A DNA stretch of 57,973 nucleotides from Bryobacteraceae bacterium CoA2 C42 (GCA_019931245.1 JAINDL010000103.1:1-57973); one strand, 5' to 3'; shown: positions 33,901-42,113, numbered from the stretch's first letter. A program made the numbers and translations. The notes: a model not told the origin generated them from the letters alone.

Positions 33901-33965
33901 TTTCCCATTCCTGTTTTCCTGGCGCCGGCCGTCACCCCTGACGATCGACGTTACAACCCAAACCT

Positions 33966-33994
33966 AGTGTCTGTTATTAAACCACAAAGACACT
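33966..33994. repeat. Inverted repeat in a divergent promoter region
   Basis: AGTGTCT (33966-33972) pairs with AGACACT (33988-33994) around a 15-base AT-rich spacer. It sits in the 147-bp gap between the divergent GT-C-like gene and the TPR gene at 34048. The spacing of about two helical turns between half-site centres would suit a dimeric regulator. No other feature was seen in the gap. Confidence 0.35.
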
Positions 33995-34047
33995 CGTGCC
34001 GATTCGCCACACGCAGCCGGGATCGGGTACAGTAAAGGCACGGGACA

Positions 34048-34953
34048 ATGCAAAGCAGATGGCTCTTGCTGGTGTTGGTGTATTCGACGGTCCTGCTGGC
34101 GCAGCGGACCGAACCGGAGGTTTATTCCCCGCTAGGAAAAGCCTATTTCGCCCGTCCGGACACGGCCGGGGTGATCGCGCGGGCCGATCAGGCGCTGTTC
34201 GAAGGCGGGGAGAAGGCGGAGTTGCTGCTCGAGGCGGCTCGGGCGCGGGACCAGTTCTTCCGCTTTTCCGCTTCGATTCCGCTTTACACCCGCGGCATGC
34301 AGATGTTCCCCGAGGATGTGCGTTTTCCTCGCTATCGCGGCCATCGGCTGCTGTCGATGCGGCGCTTTGATGCGGCGCTGGCGGATTTGAAGGCGGCCGC
34401 CGAACTCGCTCCGGCCAGCTTTGATGTTGCCTATCATCTGGGACTCGCCTACTATCTGCGCGGCGACTTCAACCACGCGGCCCGCGAATACAGCCGGTGT
34501 CTGGCCCTGGGGGACAAACCCAAGCCGGAGTATCTGCGCGGGATACCGGCGGGTTGGCGGAGCTGTTACGCCCTGGATGACGACTCCCGCGTGGCGGTGA
34601 CCGACTGGGCCTACCGGGCGCTGCGCCAGGCGGGTAAGCACGCTGAAGCCAAGGCGCTGCTGGAGCGGATTGGGGAGTCGATGACGATTCGGGAGAACGC
34701 ATCGTATTGGAAGTCGCTGATGTTCTACAAGGGCGCCAGGACCGAGGAGCAGGCGCTGGGGGCGGGCGGCAACAGCAATGCCCTGGCGACGGTGGGTTAC
34801 GGCATCGCCGTGTTTCATCGGCTGGAGGGGCGGCAGGAGCGGACTTGCCGACTGCTGCGGCGGATTGTTGACGAGGAGAACTGGACGACGTTCGGGGTGA
34901 TTGCGGCCGAGACGGACCTTGCGCGCGGACTGTGCGCCCCGGCTAAGAAGTAA
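34048..34953 (+). CDS. Secreted TPR-repeat protein
   Basis: This 301-residue protein has a signal peptide (MQSRWLLLVLVYSTVLLAQ) and several helical TPR-like repeats, the clearest being RFDAALADLKAAAELAPASFDVAYHLGLAYYLRGDFNHAAREYSRCLALG. A Cys/Arg-rich segment near the end (RQERTCRLLRRIVDEENW) may be one more repeat. It is transcribed alone and ends inside the 3' end of the convergent HIT gene (11-bp overlap). The partner is unknown. Confidence 0.82.
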   Translation: MQSRWLLLVLVYSTVLLAQRTEPEVYSPLGKAYFARPDTAGVIARADQALFEGGEKAELLLEAARARDQFFRFSASIPLYTRGMQMFPEDVRFPRYRGHRLLSMRRFDAALADLKAAAELAPASFDVAYHLGLAYYLRGDFNHAAREYSRCLALGDKPKPEYLRGIPAGWRSCYALDDDSRVAVTDWAYRALRQAGKHAEAKALLERIGESMTIRENASYWKSLMFYKGARTEEQALGAGGNSNALATVGYGIAVFHRLEGRQERTCRLLRRIVDEENWTTFGVIAAETDLARGLCAPAKK

Positions 34954-35434
34954 GTGCCGCGAAAGCGTCCCGCAGGCGGCGCCAAGTGACGGGCAGCTCT
35001 TCGACGAGCACCCGAGTTTCGCCAACCACCGAAAGGAAGTTCGCATCGCCGAACCAGCGCGGGAGGACGTGCAGATGGATGTGGCCCGCCACCCCGGCGC
35101 CGGCGCACTCGCCGAGGTTCATGCCGAGGTTGATCCCGCCCGGCCGGTAGACCCGGCGCAGGGCGGTTTCGGCCGACCGCGCCAGAGCCATCATCTCGGC
35201 CGCAGCGGCTTCCGGCGCCGCGGCCAGCGAGTCGACATGGGCGTACGGGGCAATCATCAGATGGCCGTTCGTGTACGGATATAGATTCAAAAGCACATAA
35301 CAGTGCTGGCCACGGTGAACCACCAGATTCTCTTCGTCCTGCCCCAGCGCCGCCTTCCGACAGAAGATACAGGCCGACGGGGCGGGACCGGCATTCACAT
35401 ACTGGTACCGCCAGGGACTCCAAAGCCGGTCCAT
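34943..35434 (-). CDS. HIT-family (histidine triad) hydrolase
   Basis: This 163-residue protein contains the catalytic triad motif H-I-H-L-H-V (about residues 117-122) in AGHIHLHVLPRW, and the NLYPYTNGHLMIAPYAHV strand. A CIFC pair near the N-terminus (ACIFCRKAA) is typical of the zinc-binding Ap4A-phosphorylase-like HIT branch. It would hydrolyse or phosphorolyse nucleotide phosphoesters such as Ap4A in the cytoplasm. It is the third gene after S1 and the HU-like gene and is probably co-transcribed with them. Confidence 0.9.
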   Translation of the reverse strand: MDRLWSPWRYQYVNAGPAPSACIFCRKAALGQDEENLVVHRGQHCYVLLNLYPYTNGHLMIAPYAHVDSLAAAPEAAAAEMMALARSAETALRRVYRPGGINLGMNLGECAGAGVAGHIHLHVLPRWFGDANFLSVVGETRVLVEELPVTWRRLRDAFAALTS

Positions 35435-35446
35435 CGCCGTTTCCGT

Positions 35447-35764
35447 CTACTCGTCGTCGAAGTCGAAATCGTCCGAGCTTTCGCCCCCGTTGACAATATC
35501 CTTCAACTCCTTTGAAGGTTTGAAGTAAGGAATCCGTTTCGCGGGCACCTCGACCCGGGCTCCGGTTTTCGGGTTGCGTCCGACGCGGGGTTGCCGCTGC
35601 CTCGTCCGAAAGCTGCCAAATCCACGGATTTCGATCTTGTCGCCCTGCCGCAGGCTCCGAACCACACTGTCGAAGATGGCCTCCACGATGACTTCGGAAT
35701 CCTTCCGGGTCATCTCGACCACCTTGGACACCTCTTCGATCAAATCCGCTTTCGTCATTGCCAT
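35447..35764 (-). CDS. HU/IHF-family DNA-binding protein with acidic C-tail
   Basis: This 105-residue nucleoid protein starts MTKADLIEEVSKVVEMTRKD after a short MA. It has the DNA-arm core IEIRGFGSFRTRQRQPRVGRNPKTGARVEVPAKRIPYFKPSKELK, with the Pro that intercalates in the NPKTG arm region. The arm sequence is nearer IHF-beta than HU. After the fold, the last 14 residues (NGGESSDDFDFDDE) form an acidic tail that ordinary HU and IHF lack. It lies 24 bases after rpsA and before the HIT gene. S1-IHF-beta adjacency (rpsA-ihfB) is known from other bacteria. Confidence 0.92.
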   Translation of the reverse strand: MAMTKADLIEEVSKVVEMTRKDSEVIVEAIFDSVVRSLRQGDKIEIRGFGSFRTRQRQPRVGRNPKTGARVEVPAKRIPYFKPSKELKDIVNGGESSDDFDFDDE

Positions 35765-35788
35765 ATAGTTTCGCAGGTCTCCTCGACG

Positions 35789-37630
35789 CTAGTCGTCGTT
35801 TGCCGCCGCGGAAGGTTCATCCTTTCGCAGCGCCTCCTCAATGGTCGAGGTGGCGGCGGCGGCTTGCTTCTGATAGTCAGCCAGACGAATCCGCTCTTCG
35901 TCCTCGGCCACAGCCTTCAGACTCAAGCCAATTTTCTTATCGGCGGCGTTTAGGCGAATCACCTTGAAGGTGAACTCCTCCTTGACCGGGAGGGCCGGTG
36001 TCTTACTCTCCTGACCGCGCTGGTAGCCGGGCACTTCCGAGTTGTGACAAAGCGCTTCGACACCCGGAGCCACTTCGACGAAGATGCCGAACGCGGAAGC
36101 CCGGCAGACGCGTCCCTTGACAAGGTCCCCCACCTTGTGAGCCTGGAAGAAGGACTCCCAGGCGTCCGGCTGGAGCTGTTTCATGCCGAGCGAGAGACGC
36201 CGCGTGGGGGCATCGATCTGCAGGATCACGGCCTGGACCACCTGGCCCTTCTTCAACAACTCGGAGGGATGCTTGATGTGTTTGGTCCAGGACAGATCCG
36301 AGACGTGGACCAGGCCATCGATCCCTTCTTCGATTTCAATGAACGCCCCGAAATCGGAGAGCTTCCGCACGCGGCCCTCGACCACACTGCCGATGGCGTA
36401 GCGCGAGGCGACCGTAGTCCAGGGATCGTCTTCCAACTGCTTAATACCGAGGGAGATTCTGCGGTCCCGGCTTTTGACTTCGAGCACAACGCTTTCAACC
36501 TGATCCCCGGGTTTGACCACCTTCGAGGGATGCTTCATGCGGCGCGACCAGGTCATCTCCGAGATGTGGATCAGGCCTTCGACACCAGATTCGAGTTCGA
36601 CGAACGACCCGTAGTCGGTGACGCTGACCACGCGGCCGACCACGCGAGTTCCGGGCTGGTAGCGCTCGATCACGGTCGCCCACGGATCGGGCAGCATCTG
36701 TTTCAAGCCCAGCGAGATGCGCTCCTTGCCCCGGTCGAACTTGAGGACCCGCAGCGTTAACTCCTGGCCGACCTGCACGACTTCGCTCGGGTGCGTCACG
36801 CGGCCATGGCTCATGTCGCTGACGTGCAGCAGGCCGTCAATCCCACCCAGATCGATAAAGGCTCCGTATTCGGTCAGGTTCTTGACCGTACCGCGGGCGT
36901 CCCCGCCTTCCTGAATGCCGTCGAGCAGCGCCGCTTTCCGGGCGTTGACGTCCTCTTCGATCGCCAGTTTGCGGGATACGACGGCGTTGCCGCGGCGGCG
37001 ATTCAATTTGACGACCCGGACCGGGATCTCCTGACCGATGAAGGCTTCGACGTTGTAGACCGGCCGCACATCGACCTGCGAACCGGGCATAAAGGCCTCG
37101 ACGCCAACATCGACCATCAGGCCGCCCTTGGTTCTTCCGGTTACCTTGCCGGTGAGGATCGCGTTGTTCTTGAGGGCTTCGTCGAGATCGTCCCAGGCCT
37201 TACTATTCGAGGCTTTGTGGTGCGAAAGAACGACATAGCCTTCCGGCGTCAACTGTCCGTGCTCGACGACGACTTCGAGCGTGTCGCCGGGCTGGACCGT
37301 TACTTTCCCGTCAACAGTGGGCAGTTGCGAGATGGGGAGCGAGCCTTCCGACTTAGCCCCGATATCGACAAGCACCTCTTTGTCGGTAACTTTGACGACG
37401 TAGCCGCGCACGGCCTCGCCGTTGCCGGACATCGAGTATTGCCCGTATTCATCAAGGCCCTCGCTTGCGAGGACATCGTCCATCGAGAAGGTCTCTTCGC
37501 CCTCGGCGGCGGGTGCTTCCGAAGAAGACTCCGCTGGATGCTCCGGTATGGGGGCGGGCCCGGGGGCCGGTCGGTTGTCCGCACCGGAATCCGGATCATG
37601 CGGGGTAAAACTGTGGGGTGTTGTTCCCAT
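35789..37630 (-). CDS. rpsA: 30S ribosomal protein S1
   Basis: This 613-residue protein has six S1 RNA-binding repeats. The last four are the clearest: GTVKNLTEYGAFIDLGGIDG, GRVVSVTDYGSFVELESGVEG, GRVRKLSDFGAFIEIEEGID and GRVCRASAFGIFVEVAPGVEA. It helps load mRNA on the 30S subunit. A Pro/Glu/Ser-rich N-terminal extension of about 60 residues precedes the first repeat. The ATG at 37630 is chosen because GGAG lies seven bases upstream; the frame is open nine codons further, but with no good site. It heads the rpsA-IHF-like-HIT block. Confidence 0.95.
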   Translation of the reverse strand: MGTTPHSFTPHDPDSGADNRPAPGPAPIPEHPAESSSEAPAAEGEETFSMDDVLASEGLDEYGQYSMSGNGEAVRGYVVKVTDKEVLVDIGAKSEGSLPISQLPTVDGKVTVQPGDTLEVVVEHGQLTPEGYVVLSHHKASNSKAWDDLDEALKNNAILTGKVTGRTKGGLMVDVGVEAFMPGSQVDVRPVYNVEAFIGQEIPVRVVKLNRRRGNAVVSRKLAIEEDVNARKAALLDGIQEGGDARGTVKNLTEYGAFIDLGGIDGLLHVSDMSHGRVTHPSEVVQVGQELTLRVLKFDRGKERISLGLKQMLPDPWATVIERYQPGTRVVGRVVSVTDYGSFVELESGVEGLIHISEMTWSRRMKHPSKVVKPGDQVESVVLEVKSRDRRISLGIKQLEDDPWTTVASRYAIGSVVEGRVRKLSDFGAFIEIEEGIDGLVHVSDLSWTKHIKHPSELLKKGQVVQAVILQIDAPTRRLSLGMKQLQPDAWESFFQAHKVGDLVKGRVCRASAFGIFVEVAPGVEALCHNSEVPGYQRGQESKTPALPVKEEFTFKVIRLNAADKKIGLSLKAVAEDEERIRLADYQKQAAAATSTIEEALRKDEPSAAANDD

Positions 37631-37697
37631 GCCATCTCTCCGGGCCCAGCGGACCAACAGTGTGCATTACCGGGGAACACTGCCAACCTGCCTGCCG

Positions 37698-37724
37698 AGT
37701 ATAAAAATCTCCCAACGGAATCAA
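37698..37724 (-). promoter_or_regulatory. Possible promoter of rpsA
   Basis: On the minus strand TTGATT (37719-37724) is followed after 15 bases by TATACT (37698-37703), about 70 bases before the start codon. The spacer is shorter than the ideal 17, so only the -10 box is convincing. Confidence 0.4.
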
Positions 37725-37856
37725 TAAAGTGTTGGGTCTCAGATATTTCAGAAGTATATGGAACCTAAATCCTGGTGTCAACGGTACCGGGTGGAACCTT
37801 CACCGGCCCTGACTTTTCAGGCACCGCCTTTTCAGTTTATGATATCGTGCCCTCTC

Positions 37857-39500
37857 ATGCGTCTTGCTGTTTTTCTTTTCACGACCGTTGCCCTTGCGCA
37901 ACCCCCGAAACTGCTGCCGCCGTCCGTGCCCGACGGGGTGGAACTGGACTTCGACGTTGAGTACTCGCGCGTGGGCGAGCGGATGGCGATGGACATTTTC
38001 CGGCCCAAGGGGGAGGGACCTTTTCCGGCGGTGGTAGCCATTCATGGCGGCGGTTTCCGCGCCGGGTCGCGGGCCGGCTATCACCGGCTGTGCATCGAAC
38101 TGGCGCAAAAGGGCTTCGTGGCGGCGACGGTCTCCTACCGGTTGGCGCCGCGGCACCAGTTTCCGGCCGCGGTGGAGGATGTGAAGGCCGCGGTGCGCTT
38201 TCTGCGGGCCAACGCACAGAAACATCGTCTTGACCCGCACCATATCGGGGCCACGGGCGGTTCGGCCGGCGGCCATCTGGCGCTGATGCTGGGATTGACG
38301 GGTCACAGCACGGCGTTTGACGGCACGGGTCCGCACCGCGATCAGTCGAGTGAGGTGCAGGCGGTGGTGAATTTCTACGGTCCGACCGATTTCACCAAGT
38401 CCTACGAGGCCAGCGTCGATGCCAAGGATGTGTTGCCGCAGTGGATCGGCAACGATCTGGCGCACAACCGGAAGCAGCATCTGGTGGCGAGTCCGCTGTA
38501 CCATGTTTCGCCGCTGGCGCCGCCAATTCTTACCATCCACGGCACCAAGGATACGTATGTCGCCTATGAGCAGGGCCGTTGGCTCGATGAGCGGATGAAG
38601 GCGGCGGGCGGGGTGCACGAACTGGAGACGATTGAAGGCGCCGGACACGGATTCAAGGGTCCGGATCTGGCGCGGGCCGAGGCGCGTCTGGTGGCGTGGT
38701 TCAACCGATATCTGCGGCCCGGCCGCGAACGGCGCATTCTGATCTCCGACCATGGCCCACGCGGGGAGGTGGTGCTGATGGACTGGCCGAGCGGCCGGGA
38801 GCATCTGCGCGTGCCCAATGGCCGGGGCCACGACGTGCAGTCGTTGCCCAGCGGCAATATCCTCTACACGGTTGCTCCTGAGAAAAAGGTTTATGAGGTC
38901 GACGCCTCCGGCAAGCGCGTTTGGGAGTGTTGCGACGGGCTCGAGCATCCGCTGGCCGCGCAGCGGCTACCTAACGGCAATACGCTGATCGGCGACGCCC
39001 GGGCCGGCCGGGTGGTGGAGGTGGACCGGACGGGTAAGCGGGTCTGGGCCTATGCCTCCGAAGACCTGGCCAACATGAGGATGCGCAACACGCGCCGTAC
39101 AGCGGCGGGGACCACGCTGATCTGCGTCGAAGCCGTGGCCAAGGTGATTGAGGTCAACCAAGAGGGTCAGACGATCTGGGAATGGCAGGCCCCGGAGAAG
39201 GACAAGCGGCGGCTGTATCAGGCGTGGCGTTTGCCGGACGGCAATACTCTATTGAGTCTGTCGGATCCGGGCGAGGTTGTGATCGTAAATCCGCAGGGCG
39301 GCGTGGTGCGTTCGATCGGCGGGGCCAGGAGCGATATCAAGATGGGTTGGGCGTCGGGGATGGCCTGGTTCGCCAACGGCAATCTGCTGATCAGTGACTA
39401 CACGGGTCGCCGGCTGATCGAAGTGGACCCGGCCGGGTCGATGGTGAACGAACTGCGGCTGGGACCACGGACGGTGGCCAGCCTGGCGGTGATCGAGTAA
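37857..39500 (+). CDS. Secreted alpha/beta-hydrolase fused to a beta-propeller
   Basis: This 547-residue protein has a signal peptide (MRLAVFLFTTVALAQ). An esterase domain follows with the oxyanion motif HGGGF, nucleophile S136 in GGSAGGH, the Asp in GTKDTYV and the His in GAGHGF. From about residue 290 comes a different domain of six or so short repeats with the pattern LP(N/D/S)GN(T/I)L, each followed by VxEVDxxGxxVW, a PQQ/NHL-like propeller. The nucleophile family is that of hormone-sensitive lipase/acetyl-esterase relatives. The start is set by the signal peptide; a TATGAT box at 37838-37843 lies just upstream. I do not know a characterised protein with this fusion. Confidence 0.85.
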   Translation: MRLAVFLFTTVALAQPPKLLPPSVPDGVELDFDVEYSRVGERMAMDIFRPKGEGPFPAVVAIHGGGFRAGSRAGYHRLCIELAQKGFVAATVSYRLAPRHQFPAAVEDVKAAVRFLRANAQKHRLDPHHIGATGGSAGGHLALMLGLTGHSTAFDGTGPHRDQSSEVQAVVNFYGPTDFTKSYEASVDAKDVLPQWIGNDLAHNRKQHLVASPLYHVSPLAPPILTIHGTKDTYVAYEQGRWLDERMKAAGGVHELETIEGAGHGFKGPDLARAEARLVAWFNRYLRPGRERRILISDHGPRGEVVLMDWPSGREHLRVPNGRGHDVQSLPSGNILYTVAPEKKVYEVDASGKRVWECCDGLEHPLAAQRLPNGNTLIGDARAGRVVEVDRTGKRVWAYASEDLANMRMRNTRRTAAGTTLICVEAVAKVIEVNQEGQTIWEWQAPEKDKRRLYQAWRLPDGNTLLSLSDPGEVVIVNPQGGVVRSIGGARSDIKMGWASGMAWFANGNLLISDYTGRRLIEVDPAGSMVNELRLGPRTVASLAVIE

Positions 39501-39501
39501 G

Positions 39502-40449
39502 TTAGCGCGTGAGCAGCCAGTTGGCGGCGGCGAGACCGGACAGATAGGCGCCTTCGACGCGGGGACCGCCGAAGGCATCGCCGGCCAGCACGAGCGGCGG
39601 ATCGCCGGGGAGGCCGTAGCAGGGAGCGGGGAAGGCCTCCACCGGCTGGCTGTAGCGCCAGCGATGATAGCGCCAGTGGGTGACCGGCGAGCCGAGCCAC
39701 GGGGCGGCGGCGGCCAGCAGAAGGCGAGCGGTCTCCTCCTGCGGCATCTCCCAATGGGCGAGGCTGAAGTCGGGCGCGGCGAGGATGGTGACGCCGGTCG
39801 CCGCGCCGCCGAGGCCCTTTTGCCGGTTGTCGGCCAGGGTTTGGAGCGGCTCGTGGGCGAGGCGGAGAAAGCCGGGCGGGGGGATGGCGGAGTCGCCGGC
39901 GACAACGGCCAGGATGGCGAGACAGCGATGGTAGGCGATGGCGCTCAACTCCTGGTGGGTTGCGATGTCGAGGTCATCGACGAGCGCGAGCGCCTGCGGC
40001 ACCGGGGGGGTGAGTACGACGGCGGCGGCCGTGTAGATGGCGCCGCCGGCGGTCTCGATGCGCCAGTGGCGCTGCTCGCGGCGGAGGGCGGTGGCGGTGA
40101 CCTCGCAGGCGATGCGCCGGTTTTCGGCCAGGCGCCGGGGCAGGGCATTCATGCCGGCGGGCAGGCAGTAGCGGGTCTGCCCTTCGTGCTCGAACCAGGG
40201 TACGGCGATGCCGGCGGCCGTGAGGGTTTCAACAAGCTGCCGGAATGCGGGCGACCGGACAGTGAAGAACTGGGCGCCGTAGTCGAACGCGGCCTGTTCG
40301 AAGGGGCGGGAGGCCAGGCGGCCGCCTGGGCGCCGGCCCTTGTCCAGCAGGAGGACGCGCCTTCCGGCGGACGCGAGTGCGGCGGCGGCGGCCAGACCGG
40401 CCACACCGGCGCCAATGACGATGCAGTCTTCAGAGATGGAGGGTGACAT
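39502..40449 (-). CDS. FAD-dependent oxidoreductase, renalase-like
   Basis: This 315-residue flavoprotein has the dinucleotide-binding motif VIGAGVAGLAAAAALASAGRR with the following DKGRRPGGR, and a C-terminal FAD motif LVLAGDAFGGPRVEGAYLSG. The QFFTVRSPAFRQLVE segment is typical of the bacterial renalase-like group, which oxidises isomeric dihydro-NAD(P) forms. The function in this organism is inferred only. Its start shares one base with the pheA stop (TGATG), so the genes are coupled. Confidence 0.82.
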   Translation of the reverse strand: MSPSISEDCIVIGAGVAGLAAAAALASAGRRVLLLDKGRRPGGRLASRPFEQAAFDYGAQFFTVRSPAFRQLVETLTAAGIAVPWFEHEGQTRYCLPAGMNALPRRLAENRRIACEVTATALRREQRHWRIETAGGAIYTAAAVVLTPPVPQALALVDDLDIATHQELSAIAYHRCLAILAVVAGDSAIPPPGFLRLAHEPLQTLADNRQKGLGGAATGVTILAAPDFSLAHWEMPQEETARLLLAAAAPWLGSPVTHWRYHRWRYSQPVEAFPAPCYGLPGDPPLVLAGDAFGGPRVEGAYLSGLAAANWLLTR

Positions 40450-41297
40450 CAGACGCTTTTGGGGTAGCTGCCAAGCAGGTGGAAGGAGTCGGTGAACTCC
40501 TGGAGTTGGTGGAGGGCTCGCTGGCAGGCCGGGTCGGTATCGCGGCCAAGGACGTCGGCGTAGAAGAGGTACTCCCAGGGTTTGCCGCGCAGGGGGCGGG
40601 ATTCAATTTTGGTCAGGCTGAGGTCGCGGAGGGCAAAGGCGGACAGGGCGCGGAAGAGGGCGCCGGGGATGTTGCGGAGGGTGAAGGCGACCGAGGTCTT
40701 CCACGCCCCGGGGGGAGCGGCGGGTTCGGCGTCTCCGGGCCGGGAGCGGAGGAAGAAGCGGGTGAAGTTGCGGCGGTCGTCTTCGATCGAGCGTTTCAGG
40801 ATCCGGGCGCCATAGAAAGCGGCGGCGGTGGCCGAGGCGATGGCGGCGGCGCCGTGGGGTCGGGTTTCCATGATCATCTTAACGCTGCCGGCGGTATCGT
40901 AGAAGGTTTCGCGCTCCAGTTGCGGGCGGTCGGCCAGGAAGCGTAGACACTGGTTGATGGCGACCGGATGGGAGTAGACTTTGCGGACCTTGGCGTAGGT
41001 GGTCTCGGGGGCGGCGATCAGGTTGTGGACGATGCGAAGGTTGACTTCGCCGCGAATGGGGAGCTGGAAGTTGAGCAGATGATCGTAGTTTTCGTGCACC
41101 GATCCGTGCAGGGTGTTTTCGATCGGCACGACGGCGCGGTCGACCTCGCCGCTGGCGAGCCGTTCAAACACCTGCTGGAAGCGGGGGCAGGGAACTACCT
41201 CGACCGCGGGTCCGAGCAGCAGACGCGCCGCCTCCTCGCTGAACGCGCCCCGCTCGCCCTGAAAGGATGCCGTTAGTGGCTGCTGCTTCCGTCCCAT
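40449..41297 (-). CDS. pheA: Prephenate dehydratase
   Basis: This 282-residue monofunctional prephenate dehydratase has the N-terminal catalytic fold (SFQGERGAFSEEAA, VVPIENTLHGSVHENYD, NFTRFFLRSR) and a C-terminal ACT domain (VAFTLRNIPGALFRALSAFALRDLSLTKIESRPLRG) that binds phenylalanine for feedback control. It makes phenylpyruvate, the last precursor of phenylalanine. There is no chorismate mutase domain. It overlaps the UbiX-like gene by 25 bp and the renalase-like gene by one base. Confidence 0.95.
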   Translation of the reverse strand: MGRKQQPLTASFQGERGAFSEEAARLLLGPAVEVVPCPRFQQVFERLASGEVDRAVVPIENTLHGSVHENYDHLLNFQLPIRGEVNLRIVHNLIAAPETTYAKVRKVYSHPVAINQCLRFLADRPQLERETFYDTAGSVKMIMETRPHGAAAIASATAAAFYGARILKRSIEDDRRNFTRFFLRSRPGDAEPAAPPGAWKTSVAFTLRNIPGALFRALSAFALRDLSLTKIESRPLRGKPWEYLFYADVLGRDTDPACQRALHQLQEFTDSFHLLGSYPKSV

Positions 41298-41842
41298 CGT
41301 TTTGCCTCCGCATTTGGAATGCCGAGCAAATCAATCACCCGGTCCACACAATGATCCACTAAGTCCATGGCGGTTTGGGGCTGGCCATAGAAGCCGGGGA
41401 TCGGTGGGGCGAGGATGGCGCCCATCTCGGCAAGGGTGGTCATCGTGCGCAGATGGCCAAGGTGAAGCGGCATTTCGCGAACCATCAGAATCAGGCGCCG
41501 GCGCTCCTTGAGCACGACGTCGGCGGCGCGGGTCAGGAGATTGTCGGTAATGCCGTGAGCGATGGCCGACATCGAATGGACCGAACAGGGGGCGACGACC
41601 ATGCCGTGGGTGAGAAAGCTGCCGCTGGCCAGGGTGGCTCCAATCTCCTCCACCGGGTGGTAGTGGTGGGCCAATTCCCGGAAGGCCTGAACGCGCAGGC
41701 CCATTTCGAGCCAGGCGGTCCGCTCGGCCGACCGCGTCATCACCAAATGGGTCTCGAGGCCCTCTTTGCCTCGCAACTTTTCGAGCAGACGAAAACCGAG
41801 AACGGAACCGCTCGCTCCGGTTATCCCGACAATCACTCTCAA
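41273..41842 (-). CDS. ubiX: UbiX-like flavin prenyltransferase
   Basis: This 189-residue protein begins with a flavin-binding strand and loop, VIVGITGASGSVLGFRLLEKL, and has VVAPCSVHSMSAIAHG and RLILMVREMPLHLGHLRTM, as in UbiX/Pad1. UbiX makes prenylated FMN, the cofactor of UbiD-type decarboxylases. The start is a TTG at 41842 preceded by AGGAGG at seven bases, the strongest ribosome binding site in the window. An in-frame ATG at 41914 lies within three tandem repeats and would add an unlikely N-terminus. No ubiD is in the window. Confidence 0.88.
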   Translation of the reverse strand: MRVIVGITGASGSVLGFRLLEKLRGKEGLETHLVMTRSAERTAWLEMGLRVQAFRELAHHYHPVEEIGATLASGSFLTHGMVVAPCSVHSMSAIAHGITDNLLTRAADVVLKERRRLILMVREMPLHLGHLRTMTTLAEMGAILAPPIPGFYGQPQTAMDLVDHCVDRVIDLLGIPNAEAKRWDGSSSH

Positions 41843-41857
41843 GCCAATTCCTCCTGG

Positions 41858-41923
41858 CGCGCTGGCGCATTCTGGCTGGTGCGCTGGCGCATTCTGGCTG
41901 GCGCGCTTACGCATTCTGGCCGA
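41858..41923. repeat. Three tandem 22-bp direct repeats
   Basis: Copies lie at 41858-41879, 41880-41901 and 41902-41923. The first two differ only at their first base; the third differs at several positions near its start and end. The core is GCATTCTGGC. They lie immediately upstream of the ubiX ribosome binding site on the minus strand, so they may be in its leader or promoter. Because 22 is not a multiple of three, they are not a protein repeat. Confidence 0.85.
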
Positions 41924-42046
41924 TAGCGGGACAAACCGGCCCCTCCACCTATCAGCCTAGCGAATTCTCCGCCTTCCGCCAAGCGGCATCGGCGGCCGAA
42001 AACAGGCAGCGGGGCCCTATTTTTCAAAAAAGAAAATTAAGGGGAT

Positions 42047-42070
42047 TTTTGTTCTGAAATCAGAACAAAA
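42047..42070. promoter_or_regulatory. 24-bp perfect palindrome, likely operator
   Basis: TTTTGTTCTGA (42047-42057) and TCAGAACAAAA (42060-42070) form a perfect inverted repeat about the two bases AA. It lies about 92 bp upstream of the S24-type regulator start and about 15 bp upstream of its putative -35 box. The inner GTTC-N8-GAAC shape resembles LexA-type operators of several phyla, which fits the neighbouring gene. Autoregulation is inferred. Confidence 0.65.
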
Positions 42071-42084
42071 GTGCTTTTTTTCCA

Positions 42085-42113
42085 TTCCATCCGACGAGCG
42101 GCGCTGATATACT
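42085..42113 (+). promoter_or_regulatory. Putative promoter of the S24-type regulator
   Basis: TTCCAT (42085-42090) and TATACT (42108-42113) with a 17-base spacer form a sigma-70-like promoter. The transcript would begin near 42120 and have a leader of about 40 bases. The -35 box is weak. Confidence 0.5.

Noticed and set aside
37857-39500. PQQ-dependent dehydrogenase for the propeller half
   Set aside because: The repeat pattern is shorter, and the tryptophan-docking motifs of PQQ enzymes are missing.
41843-41914. ATG at 41914 as the start of the UbiX-like gene
   Set aside because: It would add residues encoded by the 22-bp repeats, and it lacks a ribosome binding site, whereas TTG at 41842 has AGGAGG.
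41858-41923. CRISPR-like array
   Set aside because: The 22-bp units are directly adjacent with no spacers, and no cas genes are present.
42047-42070. The palindrome as an intrinsic terminator
   Set aside because: A T-run follows on the plus strand, but no plus-strand gene ends upstream and none on the minus strand ends there. An operator role fits better.
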